Source: Cryptomeria japonica (lineage: Eukaryota > Streptophyta > Pinopsida > Cupressales > Cupressaceae). From it: 64,000 nucleotides of DNA. Below the pieces are notes generated by a model. It saw nothing but the letters and a program-made list of their open reading frames with translations, ran no database searches and was not told where the DNA came from. Both the position numbers and the translations under genes were made by a program. Below are positions 34,264-46,623 of this stretch, in pieces (position 1 is the stretch's first letter; the number at the start of each line of letters is the position of its first letter). The stretch covers positions 471,816,573 through 471,880,572 of the forward strand of contig NC_081409.1 of the NCBI RefSeq assembly GCF_030272615.1, in the 5' to 3' direction.

Positions 34264-37200
34264 ATGGAAGCGATATCATCCTTTGTACCTACTTTTATTG
34301 CAAATCCTACTGTTGTTGAGGTCAAGGATCATCCTAAGCCTATTTTCAAACGATATCCGCATATAGCCACCTTGGATGGTTTGGTTGGCACTTTTTCTCA
34401 TGTCCCAGAAGGAGTCATATATGTTGAAGATGTATGAGCTTACATTCACTGTCATATTGAGGATTTCAGAACTAGTGATATTAAGAGCATATATATGAGC
34501 AAATTAATGGGAGATTCTAGAAATATTAAGCCCGAGTATCAGCACATTGAGGATCTAGGGTTTATCGGCATTCTAGATATTCTCAAATTTGAAGATGAGA
34601 TTGTTAGATATATTTTGAGCAGAGTGCATAGAGAATTCATCTGGTTCGACAGATCGTACAAGATCTTGAAGGAGGTCGTTACCAGTTTGTCGTTGATTGG
34701 GAAACATACAAAGAAGAAGGTTTCTAATGATCATGTAAACAAAATCATTGGCACAACATTGGACAAGCGATCAATGAGGGTTAGCACTATCACCAACAGA
34801 GATATCAGATTTGGAAGCATGATTATTGGTTACAAGGTAACTCAATCAAACCGTCTTAATTCTTTTTCTAGCTCATGCATTTATGTAGCACATAAGATGA
34901 TGAGGGAAAATGAGAAGTTAGATCTTTGTGGATGGATGTTAGATGAATTGTTAATAAACCTAGGGAAGATCAAAGGAGAGAAGAAGGGAACATTCTCATA
35001 TGGAAATATTATTATCTATTTGAAGTTTTTCATTAATGAAACTCCCAGTTTTGGGAAGAGACAATGGGAATTTGATATCCTGGTAGGAAGGCAACTGAAA
35101 CAATATATTTCTACTTTAGTTAGTCAGGGAGATGACAAGGTATGGGGTTACTTCAAGGAATTTCAGAAGGCTATGAATTCTAGGGATAGGGTTCCAAAGA
35201 AAATTGTTGAGAAATACTCAACCGAGATATGCTTCATGGTTAAGAAGGATGAAACTTTGATGGAAGCTATCAAGCCCCAGAAGATATAGATTGAAGAGAT
35301 GGGTTATGAATTTGATGCACATATTATAGATGCTTGTGCACAATTGCTAATTGATGCACCTATTGAAGTTGAGAAAACCTTTGGTACTGCTAAGCAGACA
35401 AAACAAGAGGTTGAAACTGAGTTTAACCGAAAGAAAAGGGAGAAGCAATAAGGCAAGGAAAGAAAATTTGTGGAACAAGTATCTAAGGACATCAAGGCAT
35501 TAATTGATGTTGTTTTGGAAAAAGGAAGGAAGAGGAAAAAACCAAAAATATTTATTGAACCTATTCCATCAGAATCTGGATCTAATGGTGGCACACCCTT
35601 AACATTCAAGAGGGTATTGAGGAAGAAAACTGAAGAGACGAAAGTAGAAGCTAGGAAGCAACCAGTTACGAAAGTTACAATAAGGGTACCGGCACAAAAG
35701 CGAGCTCCTAAGGAAACACCTTCTGCTCCATTTGGTATTGGAAGAAGAAAGAAGATGGATGACAATGATCTGGCACTTGTTACCGATAATGTAACTATTA
35801 TTCCACCCAAGACTTGTACAAAATTGGTTGATGAAATTACTAAGGATGGTATGTTGAAAATTTTACAATTTTATTATGAGCATTTAGATGATGATGAATA
35901 GAGATAAGTTGAGGAAGCAGTTTTATTTTATTTGGATATATATAAGAAAGCCTTGTTAGAAATTAAAAATCAAATACCGACACAGTTATATGACAATTTA
36001 GATGCTAGAAGATTATCAGCAATGCAGGAGGACAAGCATATAAAGATTCAAGAGTTGTTAACTACTTGTGCAACTATTACTCCAGAGGAGTTGGACAGGA
36101 CACTTGAGGTTGCAAATAGGAAAATATTTCACAGTAAGCATACGATAGTTAGTCTTATGTTAGGTAGGGTTAATGAGATAGTCAAGGAGACCCACAAGGC
36201 ATGGGTTCAATTCTTTACATCAAACCCTTGTTTTTATACTTCACCAAAAGCTAAAACAAATTCTACAGACATCTCAGTTGAAGGGAAAGGTAAAGGTATA
36301 ATGGGCACCACATCTACAATTTTGAAAAATATTAAGATATTGGATATAGAGCCCCCCGCAGAAACTAATGTATAGGAAAATGTAGAGATATCAGTTGAAT
36401 CAGAGAGTGTACAGGTTACTAATGTTGAGGACAATAGTCCTCTGGATCAGAATGTATAGATTGAGGTCACAGTTCATAAGGAGGAGCTGGTAGTAACTGG
36501 TACTGCACCAAGTGGCGAAGCCACCGATGTAAGAGAGGAAGCTATAAAAGTTAAACCATTAGAGGAGAAGTGAGAGGAATCCAGTAGGGAACCGGTAGTG
36601 TGCACATCATGTTGTCAATCGACACCTCACAAGTTGAATAGAAAAGGTTAACTGAGATGAGTTTTATTGAGCTCATGATGATGGTTGCACAGAAGATGTT
36701 GAAAGAAGGATCTATGGAAAAAGGAGTTATTGATCAGTTTATCACTATATTGCATAGACTTGTCCTGGAGTGCAAATTTCACAAAGAAGCAAGCCCATCC
36801 AACAAGCTTAAAATAATCACAAAGCACATTTCTAAGGACTTTCAATCTTTACAACAGATATCAAACCAACAGGCACTGGAGAGGTTTACACAAGCTAAGA
36901 GAGCAACATTTGATCAGATGATTGAGTCAGAGAAGAAGGAGATTAATGATAAGCTGAAGTTGATTGATAATGATTTGAGGTGGTGTACTAATATTTATAG
37001 AGTATTTTATAACAGAGGTTTACTTTCAGCAGATTTAGATAAAAGGATTAAGGATACTCACGAGAAGGTTGTAGTTATAGTCAATTCTTTTGATGGTTCA
37101 CATTCTTTGACTACATCTATTGATGGTCAGATTTTGTTTCTGGAAGCCCAAGTTTCATCTCTTGAGAGGGAAAAAGATAAAATCATAAGGAGAGCTAGAG

Positions 37201-37424
37201 GTCTTCGAGGTTTGGTGAGTCCCCGGTTGGATTCATTAAGTGTACATAAGAAGGAGTGTATTGATATGATTGGTAAGCCCACACCGGCAGAACTTAAGGA
37301 TAAAGAGTCATATACCCATATGCTTAATGGACTTGTATCTATTTCTAGCACACTCAAATCAGGTTGGGATACCTATCTAGAGCGTTTGGAAAAATCCTAT
37401 CCAGAAATTTTTAAATATATCTAA
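34264..37424 (+). pseudogene. E2 ORF2: protein of unknown function
   Basis: It starts at the Met at 34264 (MEAISSFVPTFIANPTVVEV), which matches the inferred E1 start. A TGA lies after VIYVEDV (about 34434). The main open block is 34495-35289 with YILSRVHREFIWF, DKRSMRVSTITNRDIRF, RLNSFSSSCI and FSYGNIIIYL. It continues in frame through 35470-35901 and 35932-36375 (VSLMLGRVNEI). A frameshift between 36375 and 36657 precedes the coiled-coil C-terminus (36657-37424, LVSPRLDSLSVHKKE). Function is unknown. The 347-nt gap before it holds no ORF. Confidence 0.75.
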
Positions 37425-37670
37425 ATCCGGTAAGGTATTTTGGGACAATCTTTTTACAGTCTTTCATTCTTCGTCCCATTTTTTGGTATTTTTGTTTTGG
37501 CATTGATGTCAAAGGGGGAGTATAGGTGAAAAATATATTCTTGGCATTGGGAGATATGGAGGTATGGATTATTTTTGTATTGGTCATGATCTCAGATGGA
37601 TATTCAGCTCAGAGGGAGCAGTCTCAGGATCAAACCGGTAGACGAAAACCATTATCATTTTTCATATGAG

Positions 37671-37698
37671 TGTTGCCATCAATGCCAAACGGGGAGAT
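37671..37698 (+). promoter_or_regulatory. E2 polypurine tract and inverted-repeat arm
   Basis: TGTTGCCATCAATGCCAAA, then CGGGGAGAT, then the LTR start at 37699. The CCATCAATGCCAA arm pairs with TTGCCATTGATGG at 37737-37749, all but one position. Confidence 0.78.
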
Positions 37699-38590
37699 TG
37701 TTGGAAATTGACACTCATTTGATTGGTTTCAATATGTTGCCATTGATGGAAACATGTTATGGCTTCATATTTTGGTTTGGTTGTTTACTGGCAGACACTT
37801 CATCGGCATCGGCATGTATCTTCACCTATTGGAAGGAATTCTTTTGGTACCAGCATTGCAGGTTGACATGACTTCATCAGGTTATTGGTATTGGAGTCCG
37901 ACATCATTTTGGGAGATCTGGCATCGGCAATTGATTTAGATATTTATATATATGTGTTATTGAGCTAACATGTATATTCATTTTGTAATTATCTTTGTAA
38001 GCCGACATAAGGCATGATGGATTGTAAGGGTATATAGGTCAATTGATTAGATCATTTTGTAATGTGTAAGGATAAGAGAAAGTGATAATGTTTTGTAATG
38101 CAAATTTTATGTAAGAGGTTATTTTGGTAAGGGTTTAGGGTTTCAAACTAGAACAAACGAAGCTTAACTGAAACTATATTCAGGCATAGAATATGTTATC
38201 TTTGTAGTTCACTCATTTCTCTGAATTGTTGTCTGGATTTGTATGTAGTCAGTGAAGACTCCTTTTGTTATTGAGCAGTATGCTTTAGGCTATAAACCTT
38301 CCTGCATGTGTAGGCCCCTATATTTTGTAATATCTTTTCATATGGCCAGTGGATTGATATTGTGGGTCATAAATCCCATCGTGGTTTTTCCTCTATGAGG
38401 TTTTCCACGTATAATTCTCTGTGTTATAGTATTTATTTGTGTGATTGGCTTATTGGTTTCTTTACTTCTTTCAATATTATATGTACTGGTATACCGGTTG
38501 GTGAATGCATATTTTAATAAGTTCAAAATTGATCATTTCGGTAGAACACTAATTCACCCACCCCCCTCTCAGTGTTCTTGGATTCCAATA
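37699..38590 (+). repeat. E2 3' LTR
   Basis: 892 bp, the counterpart of 31824-32726 with moderate divergence. It contains the better-preserved U5 hairpin (38543-38578) and the U3 arm of the PPT-flanking inverted repeat (37737-37754). Confidence 0.9.
38543..38578 (+). other. U5 hairpin of E2
   Basis: AGAACACTAA (38543-38552) and TCAGTGTTCT (38569-38578) pair at nine of ten positions around a C-rich 16-nt loop. Its complement has the same GAGGGG/GTGAA core as the other families. The 5' LTR copy has lost more pairs. Confidence 0.65.
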
Positions 38591-41500
38591 GTAGCTATGA
38601 CTTGTGCACTTTCTTCTTCATGTCTTTGAACCTCACTTACTGCCTTATTATTTACTATATTGTCTTCTTAATTGTGATTACTTCATAGTCTCTTTTAGAC
38701 TATAGGGTTGTGTATGAGTTGTTAGTCTCTTGGACTGCATTTTTACTGTCCTAAGAATGCCATGTTTTACTTATATGAATCTACCCAATTCAAAAGAGAT
38801 TAGACCAACCACTATTCTTTTTGTATTTGAATTCACCCATTGTGTTTATATCATCAACTCATTGTATATTGGTGTCTTTGATTTTGTTTATTAAAATCTC
38901 CTTCTAACTGTGTAGATTGATCTAATGATAGGTCTGGAGGTTATGGTAGAATAAATCTATGCACTATGACTATAAACTTCTAGCCATATTTGTGTACTGT
39001 ATAGCAAGACTTGTTCTCTATGAATAATTTATAATCTATTCTTGAAGGGATTGTCCTCTAGTCACTACTATGATAGTGGCATTGGCCTGCTATTCTTATC
39101 TTGAGTTACTATCCATTGATTTGACATGTTGTTATACTTGAATTTTTGCTTAGCTTATTTTACTCTTTTTGAACTCTGTGACTGCACTTTTGGTGTTTGA
39201 AGAGCTTCATTCACAAGACTATTATTGAATCTTTTGTCTTTCTGAATACTGTGGTGTATGACCTTTTTAAAGACTTCTTATGATAGTGTTAAATGACAAA
39301 GACCTCCTTTGAGTATTGATAGTTAAAGTAACTATCCTTTGTATCATGTTGTCTTCATGGACTCCATTGCATGTTGTGAATGGTTGCTTGTTGTACATAT
39401 TGTGCCATTATCAACATGTTGTCCTATATCAATGTGTTTGCACTTACTGTATATATAAGTTCCCAAAACCCTATCTTTTACTATTGATCTCCTTAAATAG
39501 ATATCTATTATGGAACTGTTACCTCTTGTGCATGCTTTTCTAATATTTGTAGACCCTTTTATCATTGTCTTTTGATGCTCAATGATGCCTTTGACCATTA
39601 AGAATGTGGACATTGTTAATGGTGATTGTCATTAAATGTGATCTATCCACTATGGGATGCTTATGTACTCAAAGGTGTTGGGCACTGTGATTTTTCTTTT
39701 ATAGTGATTACCCCTATCTAAGCTCTTCTCTTTTTTCTTGAAGACTATTATTTCTTTTGTATTGCATTCAGATTTATTACTCTTCACATTGTCCTTAATC
39801 AATTGAATTCTTTGACTCTAATCTTTAAAGCTTTCTCATTGATATAGTGATTGATCATGATCACTGTGAATGATCTTGGAATGGATCCTTACTCACTATT
39901 GTTCTAGCCCTAGGTTTGAATACCAATGTTCTAGACAACATCAATGGCTATTATGGATGTGTTTTGCCACTACTCACTATTCCAAAGGATTGCTACAACT
40001 TAGCTTTGTGACCATTCAAGGGTTCATGAATGTAATATTCTTGTAAATTTGAAATCTCAAAAGCACTACTCTGATCATGATCAAAGGATATCATCATTAA
40101 ACCTCTTTGATTGTTCACTCTTTTCATGTTATAATTTGACTATTTTTAGTCTTTATACCTTTATCTTATTGGTTGTCAAACCTTTTGGTACTGTACATGC
40201 CTTTGATCATTATCATTGCAATCAAAAATGAATAAGATAACACCTTTAGAGGTTTTCCATTGTAGTCCTCTCATGATTTATATTATTCTTATGTCCCATG
40301 GGTTCTCAACATACCACTGTAGATTAATATCACTAGACTTAGGGCTTGTGACATGATTTTGTCTAAGAGTGCTTTGTCTTTTCTATTGTGTCATACCTTA
40401 TGATTATTCATAACAATAATGTATTCTTTGTGATCTACTCTAAATGTGATGTCTTTGTTCTTGAGGGTTGCTTCTTGGATTCTCTACTTTGTGCATGATT
40501 ATTTTAATGCTTTTGACAGCACTAATGATTGTCATAATTGTTCTAAAGATTTTATGGCCTCTGTGGTTGGTACTTATGCTCTGAGTTTTGTTTTCCTAGA
40601 TGTTGTTTTCTTTGCAAATCTATGATTTGATCATCTCTTTACCTACTCTATGCATGACCTTGAAAAACCTACTCACTGCTATAGGGTTTTCAATTTTCAG
40701 TCACTGTATTTCAAAGCATTGGGCACTACTGTCATTGTTTATTGTATTAGGATTCAATAATTTACAATGTATTCACCCAAACTAAAACATAAAGGCTGAA
40801 AGATATTATACTATTCAGGCTTTGAATCTAGCATTCTTGAAAACTTATAATGAATAGGAGCCCAAAAGATTGAATATCGCATATCTTTAAGAGAAAGTAA
40901 TGTAAAAGATGGGGATCAATTGTTATTCTTGCTAGCTCGAGTTCTTAGGTTTTTTGAAAACCCTACCTTCTCATGTTGATGAACTATCTCTAACTCTTTG
41001 TTTGCCCTTTATCTATGATTTTGCAAGCCTAGAACTACTATTTACATGAGTGAATCTTTGTTTATTCTGACAACTACTACTTTGTGGCTTCTTGGTGATG
41101 TAACAGGGGTATAATGAATATGCATATAGTTTTTTACATGGAGATATCTTCATTTGCCTGGTGAAAAATGTAATCATGAGAGAAGACCCAAGGTGAACAA
41201 AAAGAGAACCCTAATACAACGTAGAGTTGTTGTTTGAACTTTTAGTTCCCTCCCAAAATAGAACATGAAGTTTAGTTGATTTATTGACCCTTTTGTCTTG
41301 CAAGAAGAAGATTTTTCTCATTTTTACATTTGAATTTTGATGCCTCCAATGTCAAGAAAAGTGAACCTTTTTTACTTAATGCATGATAATAATGTGTGTG
41401 ATTGTCTCTCTTATGAAAATTAACACCATACAATAAACATTATTGTATTTGAATTGACCTTTTTGTGATAAATAGTGAATATTATTTATCTTTTCTAACT

Positions 41501-41811
41501 TTAACATATTTAAAGGCATTTTGAGCAAAATTTCCCTTTTTAACAAATATTGAATAGTTATGATAAAACGTAGGGCACTTTAGAGGGCCATTTTTGACTA
41601 GAGAGTCAAAATAGGTAACATTTTGTGTGACCTCTTAGGGGTGGTTGCCTGCTAAACTCATTAGGCCAGTCCCTTTGCATCCATTGGGCATAAGAGTCAT
41701 GGGAAACCTTGAACCACTCAGATTTGAACTCAACCATATTGTTAGAAACATTGAACAGCAGCAACAAAACATTCTAACAAGGTTGGAAACGTGCACCAGC
41801 ACTTAGGGAAA
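38591..41811. other. Long non-coding stretch between E2 and Ty3-B
   Basis: About 3.2 kb of AT-rich sequence with frequent CTTT/ACTATT words. All ORFs are short and show no codon pattern or known motif. I found no LTR ends, tandem repeat or RNA gene. It resembles 30241-31823 in composition and may be the same host sequence that E2 entered. Confidence 0.4.
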
Positions 41812-42651
41812 TGTTGACAATTGTTTTGATGCACTCGCCAATAGTCAGGTCATCCATGTGAACAATCATCACCTCTCCTAAAAAGAAATAAGTTCTGGGG
41901 AACCGATCACTCCAAGGTCTCCATAGTCAGGTCTCGATGGTGATGGGCAGCTCAATGGTTGATGCAGTTGAACCTGTTAAGGGGCCTACTGGTTGAAACT
42001 AAATCCCAATAATTTTTAATAACTTAACTTTTCTTTTTTTGTATTTTATGATTTAAGATTCTTCTGGAAATAAATTATAAAAGATAGGGAAACAAACAAA
42101 TAACAATGAAACCAATTCAATAACAACTTAATGAACTATTCAATTAGTACCCTGCAATCCAAACATCAAATATTATCCAAATCAGCATTGAATAACGGAC
42201 CTCCAATGAACATGCAAAGTCATGCAGCCTCACAAATTCTCGAAAAGAATATCACTACAATATCATTTTATCGCATTAATTCCCATACACCACTTAAATG
42301 CGCAATATGATTCATAAGGCAATAAATAGAAGATCAGAACAAGTTGTTGATTTCAAACAATAGACATTACTAGACTGCAAAGAACAAACTCATAGAACAT
42401 ATGCATAGATCAGGCAATCTATAAGTTGCTTCTTGTATTAATTTCAAAGAATATATCACAAAAACTTCTCAAGTTCATAACAATCTGCAAAAATAATCTA
42501 AAATATCTAAGTGGGACTCAAATCATCAATTTGTGGACCTTTACAAATGAATCAAACTCCTCAATTTATAGAGTTTTATGCCCTACTTTCTAGGAAATAA
42601 ACCTAATCGAAATTAAATACCTAAAAAGAAAGGAGTCGCAGTTGACTTGCA
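41812..42651 (-). repeat. Ty3-B 3' LTR
   Basis: 840 bp, directly repeated at 60420-61256. The plus strand runs from TGTTGACAATTGTTTTGATG to GTTGACTTGCA. The minus strand just before it reads GAGGCAGAGACT, a short purine-rich tract. Confidence 0.82.
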
Positions 42652-42701
42652 AGTCTCTGCCTCTATACTCCAGTTAACTATTATGAAATGGAGACTGGGT
42701 G

Positions 42702-42706
42702 AGCAC
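42702..42706 (+). repeat. Target-site duplication AGCAC, left copy (E3)
   Basis: AGCAC precedes the E3 terminus TGTTGAAAA and is repeated at 48972-48976 after the terminus CCAACA. Confidence 0.92.
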
Positions 42707-43826
42707 TGTTGAAAATATTCAGGACTAACCAAGTTACTGAGAGGGGAGGGGTGAATCAGTAACACTTAAAACTTTTAATTCATTTCTGCACTTGCATATA
42801 TTAAACCATTCATTCATTTAATCTATTGCATGCATGAAAATATAATCATTCACAACACATAACACAAAGATTTGGTGACCCAGAAACCTTCCAAATAGAA
42901 AGTAAAACTGGGGTGGGGATGGTACCCACAAAACTTTGGTACTGCAGTAAAAGTTGGCCGGTTAAGGCTCACAATGATCACTTCTGATGATCTTCCCTGT
43001 TAGAAGCAAATTTGGACTGCTAGGTCCACCTTGTTAGAGGATTTACAAACATACAATGAAGTATGCACTCGGTTAAGAGATTTACAAAAGACTGTTAAGT
43101 CTACCCGATAAAAGGATTTACAAACTGATTCAACTGTTAGGATGAAACAGTAGATCTTGACTTACAACTTTATTGTTGATAAGATCCTTTGAGTATTGAT
43201 CTCCTTCTGAGATAGATATGTCGATTCTACTCCTTTTCTGACTCTGCGAAAATGTTCTGGTCTGCTGCCTTAATGCAGTTTCTGCTCTGCTCTTTCTAAT
43301 TTCGCATATCCATACATCTTACATTTTTCATACATACATCAGATGGTATAATACATCACATATATATACCATCCATAATTACATTTACATTTCATAAAGT
43401 CGGCCTCATACAAATTAATAACATAAACTCATTCTTAAGTCGGCCTTACATAGGTGAACAAAATATTACTGAGTCGGTAGATACTCGGTTCCTCAAGCTG
43501 GCTCGGTGATCTTCTGATACACGGCGTCCACTACAGTACTCGGCATCGTCATGCTCTCGGTAAGAGTAGAAGCTCGGTCCATACTAGTCCCGAAGTGTAG
43601 CTTGGAACTCGGTAGCTGTGGTGACTCGGTAGATATAGTGTCACTCGGTAACCACTGGTGACTTGGTGACAGTCTTACTGCTCGGTTTGAACTGTTTAAT
43701 CGGTGAGCTTTACTGAATGCTCGGTATAGGCTGTAGACTGAGTGATGAGCTCGGTAACCATTCAAAATCGAATAAGTGTTTTCACTAAGTGTATTCACTA
43801 ATGACAAATATATCATTATTCCAACA
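42707..43826 (-). repeat. E3 3' LTR
   Basis: 1120 bp, nearly identical to 47852-48971. It carries ten exact CTCGGT (ACCGAG in the transcript strand) in about 280 bp at 43480-43760, the U5 hairpin at 42733-42763 and the U3 arms of the PPT-flanking inverted repeat at 43772-43808. Confidence 0.95.
43480..43760 (-). repeat. Cluster of CTCGGT boxes in E3 U3
   Basis: Ten exact CTCGGT hexamers plus variants (GTCGGT, CTCGGC, ATCGGT) lie 12-45 bp apart. In 280 bp of random sequence less than one is expected. The same cluster is in the 5' LTR (about 48625-48905). A set of promoter boxes is plausible but unproven. Confidence 0.75.
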
Positions 43827-43862
43827 ATCTCCCCCTTTGGCATTAGTGACAAAAACACTTAT
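43827..43862 (-). promoter_or_regulatory. E3 polypurine tract and inverted-repeat arms
   Basis: The minus strand reads CACTAATGCCAAA, then GGGGGAGAT, then the LTR start TGTTGG. The 43836-43848 arm pairs with 43796-43808 except at one position. An outer arm AAAACACTTAT (43852-43862) pairs perfectly with ATAAGTGTTTT (43772-43782). The core differs from E1, E2 and Copia in both arms at once. Confidence 0.82.
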
Positions 43863-44103
43863 GAGACAAAAATGAATCTGTCATGCTGACTTGATTCTTC
43901 AAAATTGATACCAATTGTACATTGTTGTATATACCTATATATCTCACTGTACATAACTCCCCCATAGAATATACATATGATTCTATACACTTATCTCTAT
44001 ACCAATTGTTATTTACATTCTCCCTTGATCATTCTCCCTTTGTCTCTAATAATATGTTCCATATTCTCCCCCTTTTGGACAATAATGCCAAAGAATAGAT
44101 AAC

Positions 44104-46245
44104 TCAAATAGAAATATTAAAGTGTGAGATAAACTCTGAGTGTACTTGTTTGATATGAGCCAAGGTCTTATCCCAATTTTCTTTCAAAATTGTGCAAATA
44201 GACAATGCAACTTGAACTTTGGCTGAAAGTTCAATTACATGCTCTGCAACTGAAAAATTGTTATCATGGATCAATGTTTTGGAATGTGTAATGTGTTTCT
44301 GCATTGTATCCATGTTAGGGAGGATCATATTCTGAATATCTAACAATGTAGACCGGATCCTTGCATCTTCCCTGAGCAATTCTGATTGCTTATCTAATAG
44401 GAATCTGATGTTTGAATGGTGAGTTGAGCTTGAGCTGGGGTCAAGCTGCAACTGTTGTACACTTGCTTTCAGATCATCATCAATTTTCTTCAGTTGATCT
44501 CTAATTCCTTTTGTGAACTCGGTAACATCACATAACTTTGCAAAAAATGAAGTTACATTATTAAAAGAATTTTCTAACTTGGCCAAAATAGTGGTCAATT
44601 CAACTTGTTTTATTGCTATCTGCTGAGCAATGTGCTCAAGCACCTTGTTATCAAATTTCTTCTCGGTTCTTTCTATCAGTTTCTCTTCTCCTGATGAGTC
44701 CTCATTGAATCTATTCACAGCCTCTTCGAGTTGTAGCAAAATGTGTTGAGAGGGATCAACTTTTATACCTAAGGCATCTGATCTGCTTTCATACTTCAGT
44801 GCCTTGAAGTTAGACATGCTAGATCCTTGATCCAACTGTTTCAATTTTTCTTCGAAGGTAGGAGGGGGTTTCCTGAATACAACTTCACTTTCTTTCTGCC
44901 CTTTCCTAGTTCTCCTTGTGAACATTGCAGTTTTAGGTTTGGGCTTGGTGATTACTACTTTGCCTTTCTTCTTTGTTGTTTCTGCTTCCTCTTCTGATTC
45001 CTCTTCTGTTTCTTCTGTTTTAGCTACCTTTCTCTTGGTACTGGTGATGGCCTTTGGAAGCTTGATTTCAAGCTCAATTCTGGCTTTGGCCTCATCATAA
45101 GTGCCAAATGCAGGGGTGTTGGGAATGGCTGGTTCATTTATCAGGGCTTCTATTATATCCCTTGCTTCATCTATGTTAATTTCATAGGGCAATGGTTTTA
45201 CCCATGCCACTCGGGGTATGGCTGCCTGGATGTAAACTTTATCATAGTCTACCATGAAGCATATATCATCCTTGTAATCTTTTACCAATTTAGGAGGAAT
45301 CCTGAACCTGTTGTTCATTTTGTCCTTAAATTCTTCAAAATAATTATCCATTACTGTCTCAAAATTCTGACCTATTTCTGCTATAAACTCATTTATCTGA
45401 TACAAAATTGGAGTATCCTTCCTCCATACTACCGTGCCTTTAGAAGGGAAAAAGTTTTGTACATAGAAAAATATACAAATCAACAAAGAACCAAATTTGC
45501 ATGGATTATTCTTTGATGGCCTTATACTGTCCATGTTCTTGTTGAATTGTGTTAGTAAGACCTCTGCTAGGTCAAAATCCATGTTCTTCTTTACTACCTT
45601 GTAGGCAAGGTCTACTGTCTCACATGCCACACTATTTAGCCTACTGGAACTATACAGCTTATATGCAATGATAATAATACCAAATTTAAGTTCAACATCA
45701 GATACATTGTTAATTTTCAATCCTCTGCCATCCCACTCGGCAAGAGTTAACTCCTGCAGTTCATCCCGACCTAGGGTTTTGGTGGATTTTGCTTTGTCTG
45801 ACATCGGTAAACCTGTGATTCTATTAATCATCTTCTTTGTTATTAAGATAGGTTGATCTAACCATAGTTGCCCATCATGTACACGGCTCAATACATACCT
45901 AATCCATTTCACTTGAAAGTTTCTTGGTAGGTGTGGGATATGGGTCAAACCTTTGATTTCCAAATGTCTATGCTCGGGTTTGAGGGTTTTGTCAACACAT
46001 AGCTGACTTAGGGCATTGTCCATTTCTAAAGTCCCTAACTCCTAAATAGTGCATTTGAAATGAGTACGAATGTCATTGATAAGAAGTACCTTGGAAGGGA
46101 TTCTAGACTGTGCTCCACTTGGGTCGAGTGATTCTGCGATCGCTGGAATGAGTTTGAAGTTCGGCGCTGTCCATTCAACTCCTTTCACTAACATATTGGA
46201 AGTCTTCTTCGCCTTGCTCCTGCTGGTGGTGCTAGTGGAAGTCAT
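44104..46245 (-). pseudogene. E3 ORF2: protein of unknown function, one in-frame stop
   Basis: I do not recognise this protein. One frame of 714 codons runs from the Met at 46245 (MTSTSTTSRSKAKKTSN) to 44104. A single TAG at 46042-46044 separates the first 67 codons from the remaining 639-codon open part (next Met at 46023). Conserved blocks are WIRYVLSRVHDGQLWLDQPI, ITKKMINRITGLP, DGRGLKINNVSDVELKFG, RLNSVACETVDLAYKV, CKFGSLLICIFF and VVWRKDTPILYQI. A basic region (KAITSTKRKVAKTEETEEES) looks like a nuclear-localisation type stretch. The rest is coiled coil. Whether the stop is a mutation in this copy or is read through is unknown. Confidence 0.75.
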
Positions 46246-46623
46246 TGCTGAATGGAACGAGTTCTTTTTAGATCCTTCGCTGCAAATTCATCTTAAATCT
46301 CCTTAATCACTTTGAAAACCTAAGCTCTTCGAATGCTGAATAACGCGGTGAAGAATGAAGTCGATTTTGCCCTTTTTATTAAAATTCTGTCATTAATGCT
46401 TGATAAGTGGGTAGGTGAGATGACTTAATGACTTTAGTGATTGCTCGGTAAGACTGACCTAACTCGGTGTTCTTATGTCTGCAGTTTTACCATGCTCGGT
46501 AACATTCAACTCGGTACCCTCTGTATGTATCGGAAATACTGATTTCATCGATTATGCTTTTGTATTTTGGAACTGCTTATGGTAAGGCTTTGAAGATGCA
46601 GTTCCTTATCTTCTTTAATGGAT
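46246..46623 (-). other. E3 inter-ORF gap with CTCGGT boxes
   Basis: 378 nt without an ORF. Four CTCGGT occur within 46442-46517, the same hexamer that is clustered in the LTR U3. The corresponding gap in E1 (14576-14940) has CCGGT/TCGGT-type boxes. A second promoter for ORF2 is one possible reading. Confidence 0.5.

Larger units (their letters stand above)
31824..38590 (+). mobile_element. LTR element E2: RT-less, coiled-coil/CCHC ORF plus ORF2
   Basis: A 6.77-kb element on the plus strand with LTRs of 903 and 892 bp, an initiator-Met primer site, an AAACGGGGAGAT polypurine tract, and ORF1 (32795-33916) followed by ORF2 (34264-37424). ORF2 aligns closely with E1 ORF2. No enzyme domains are present. 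The left end is TGTTGG and the right end CCAATA, expected CCAACA. Flanking CTAGT and GTAGC share only TAG, so the target duplication is unclear. Confidence 0.88.

Noticed and set aside
31819-38595. Target-site duplication for E2
   Set aside because: Flanks CTAGT and GTAGC agree only at three central bases and the right terminus is mutated, so it cannot be claimed.
38591-41811. Host gene or non-coding RNA in the long ORF-free stretch
   Set aside because: No codon pattern, splice-supported exon series or RNA fold could be recognised by eye.
44104-46023. E3 ORF2 as a cellular gene
   Set aside because: It lies inside a delimited LTR element with target-site duplication and has relatives in two other LTR elements at the same position.
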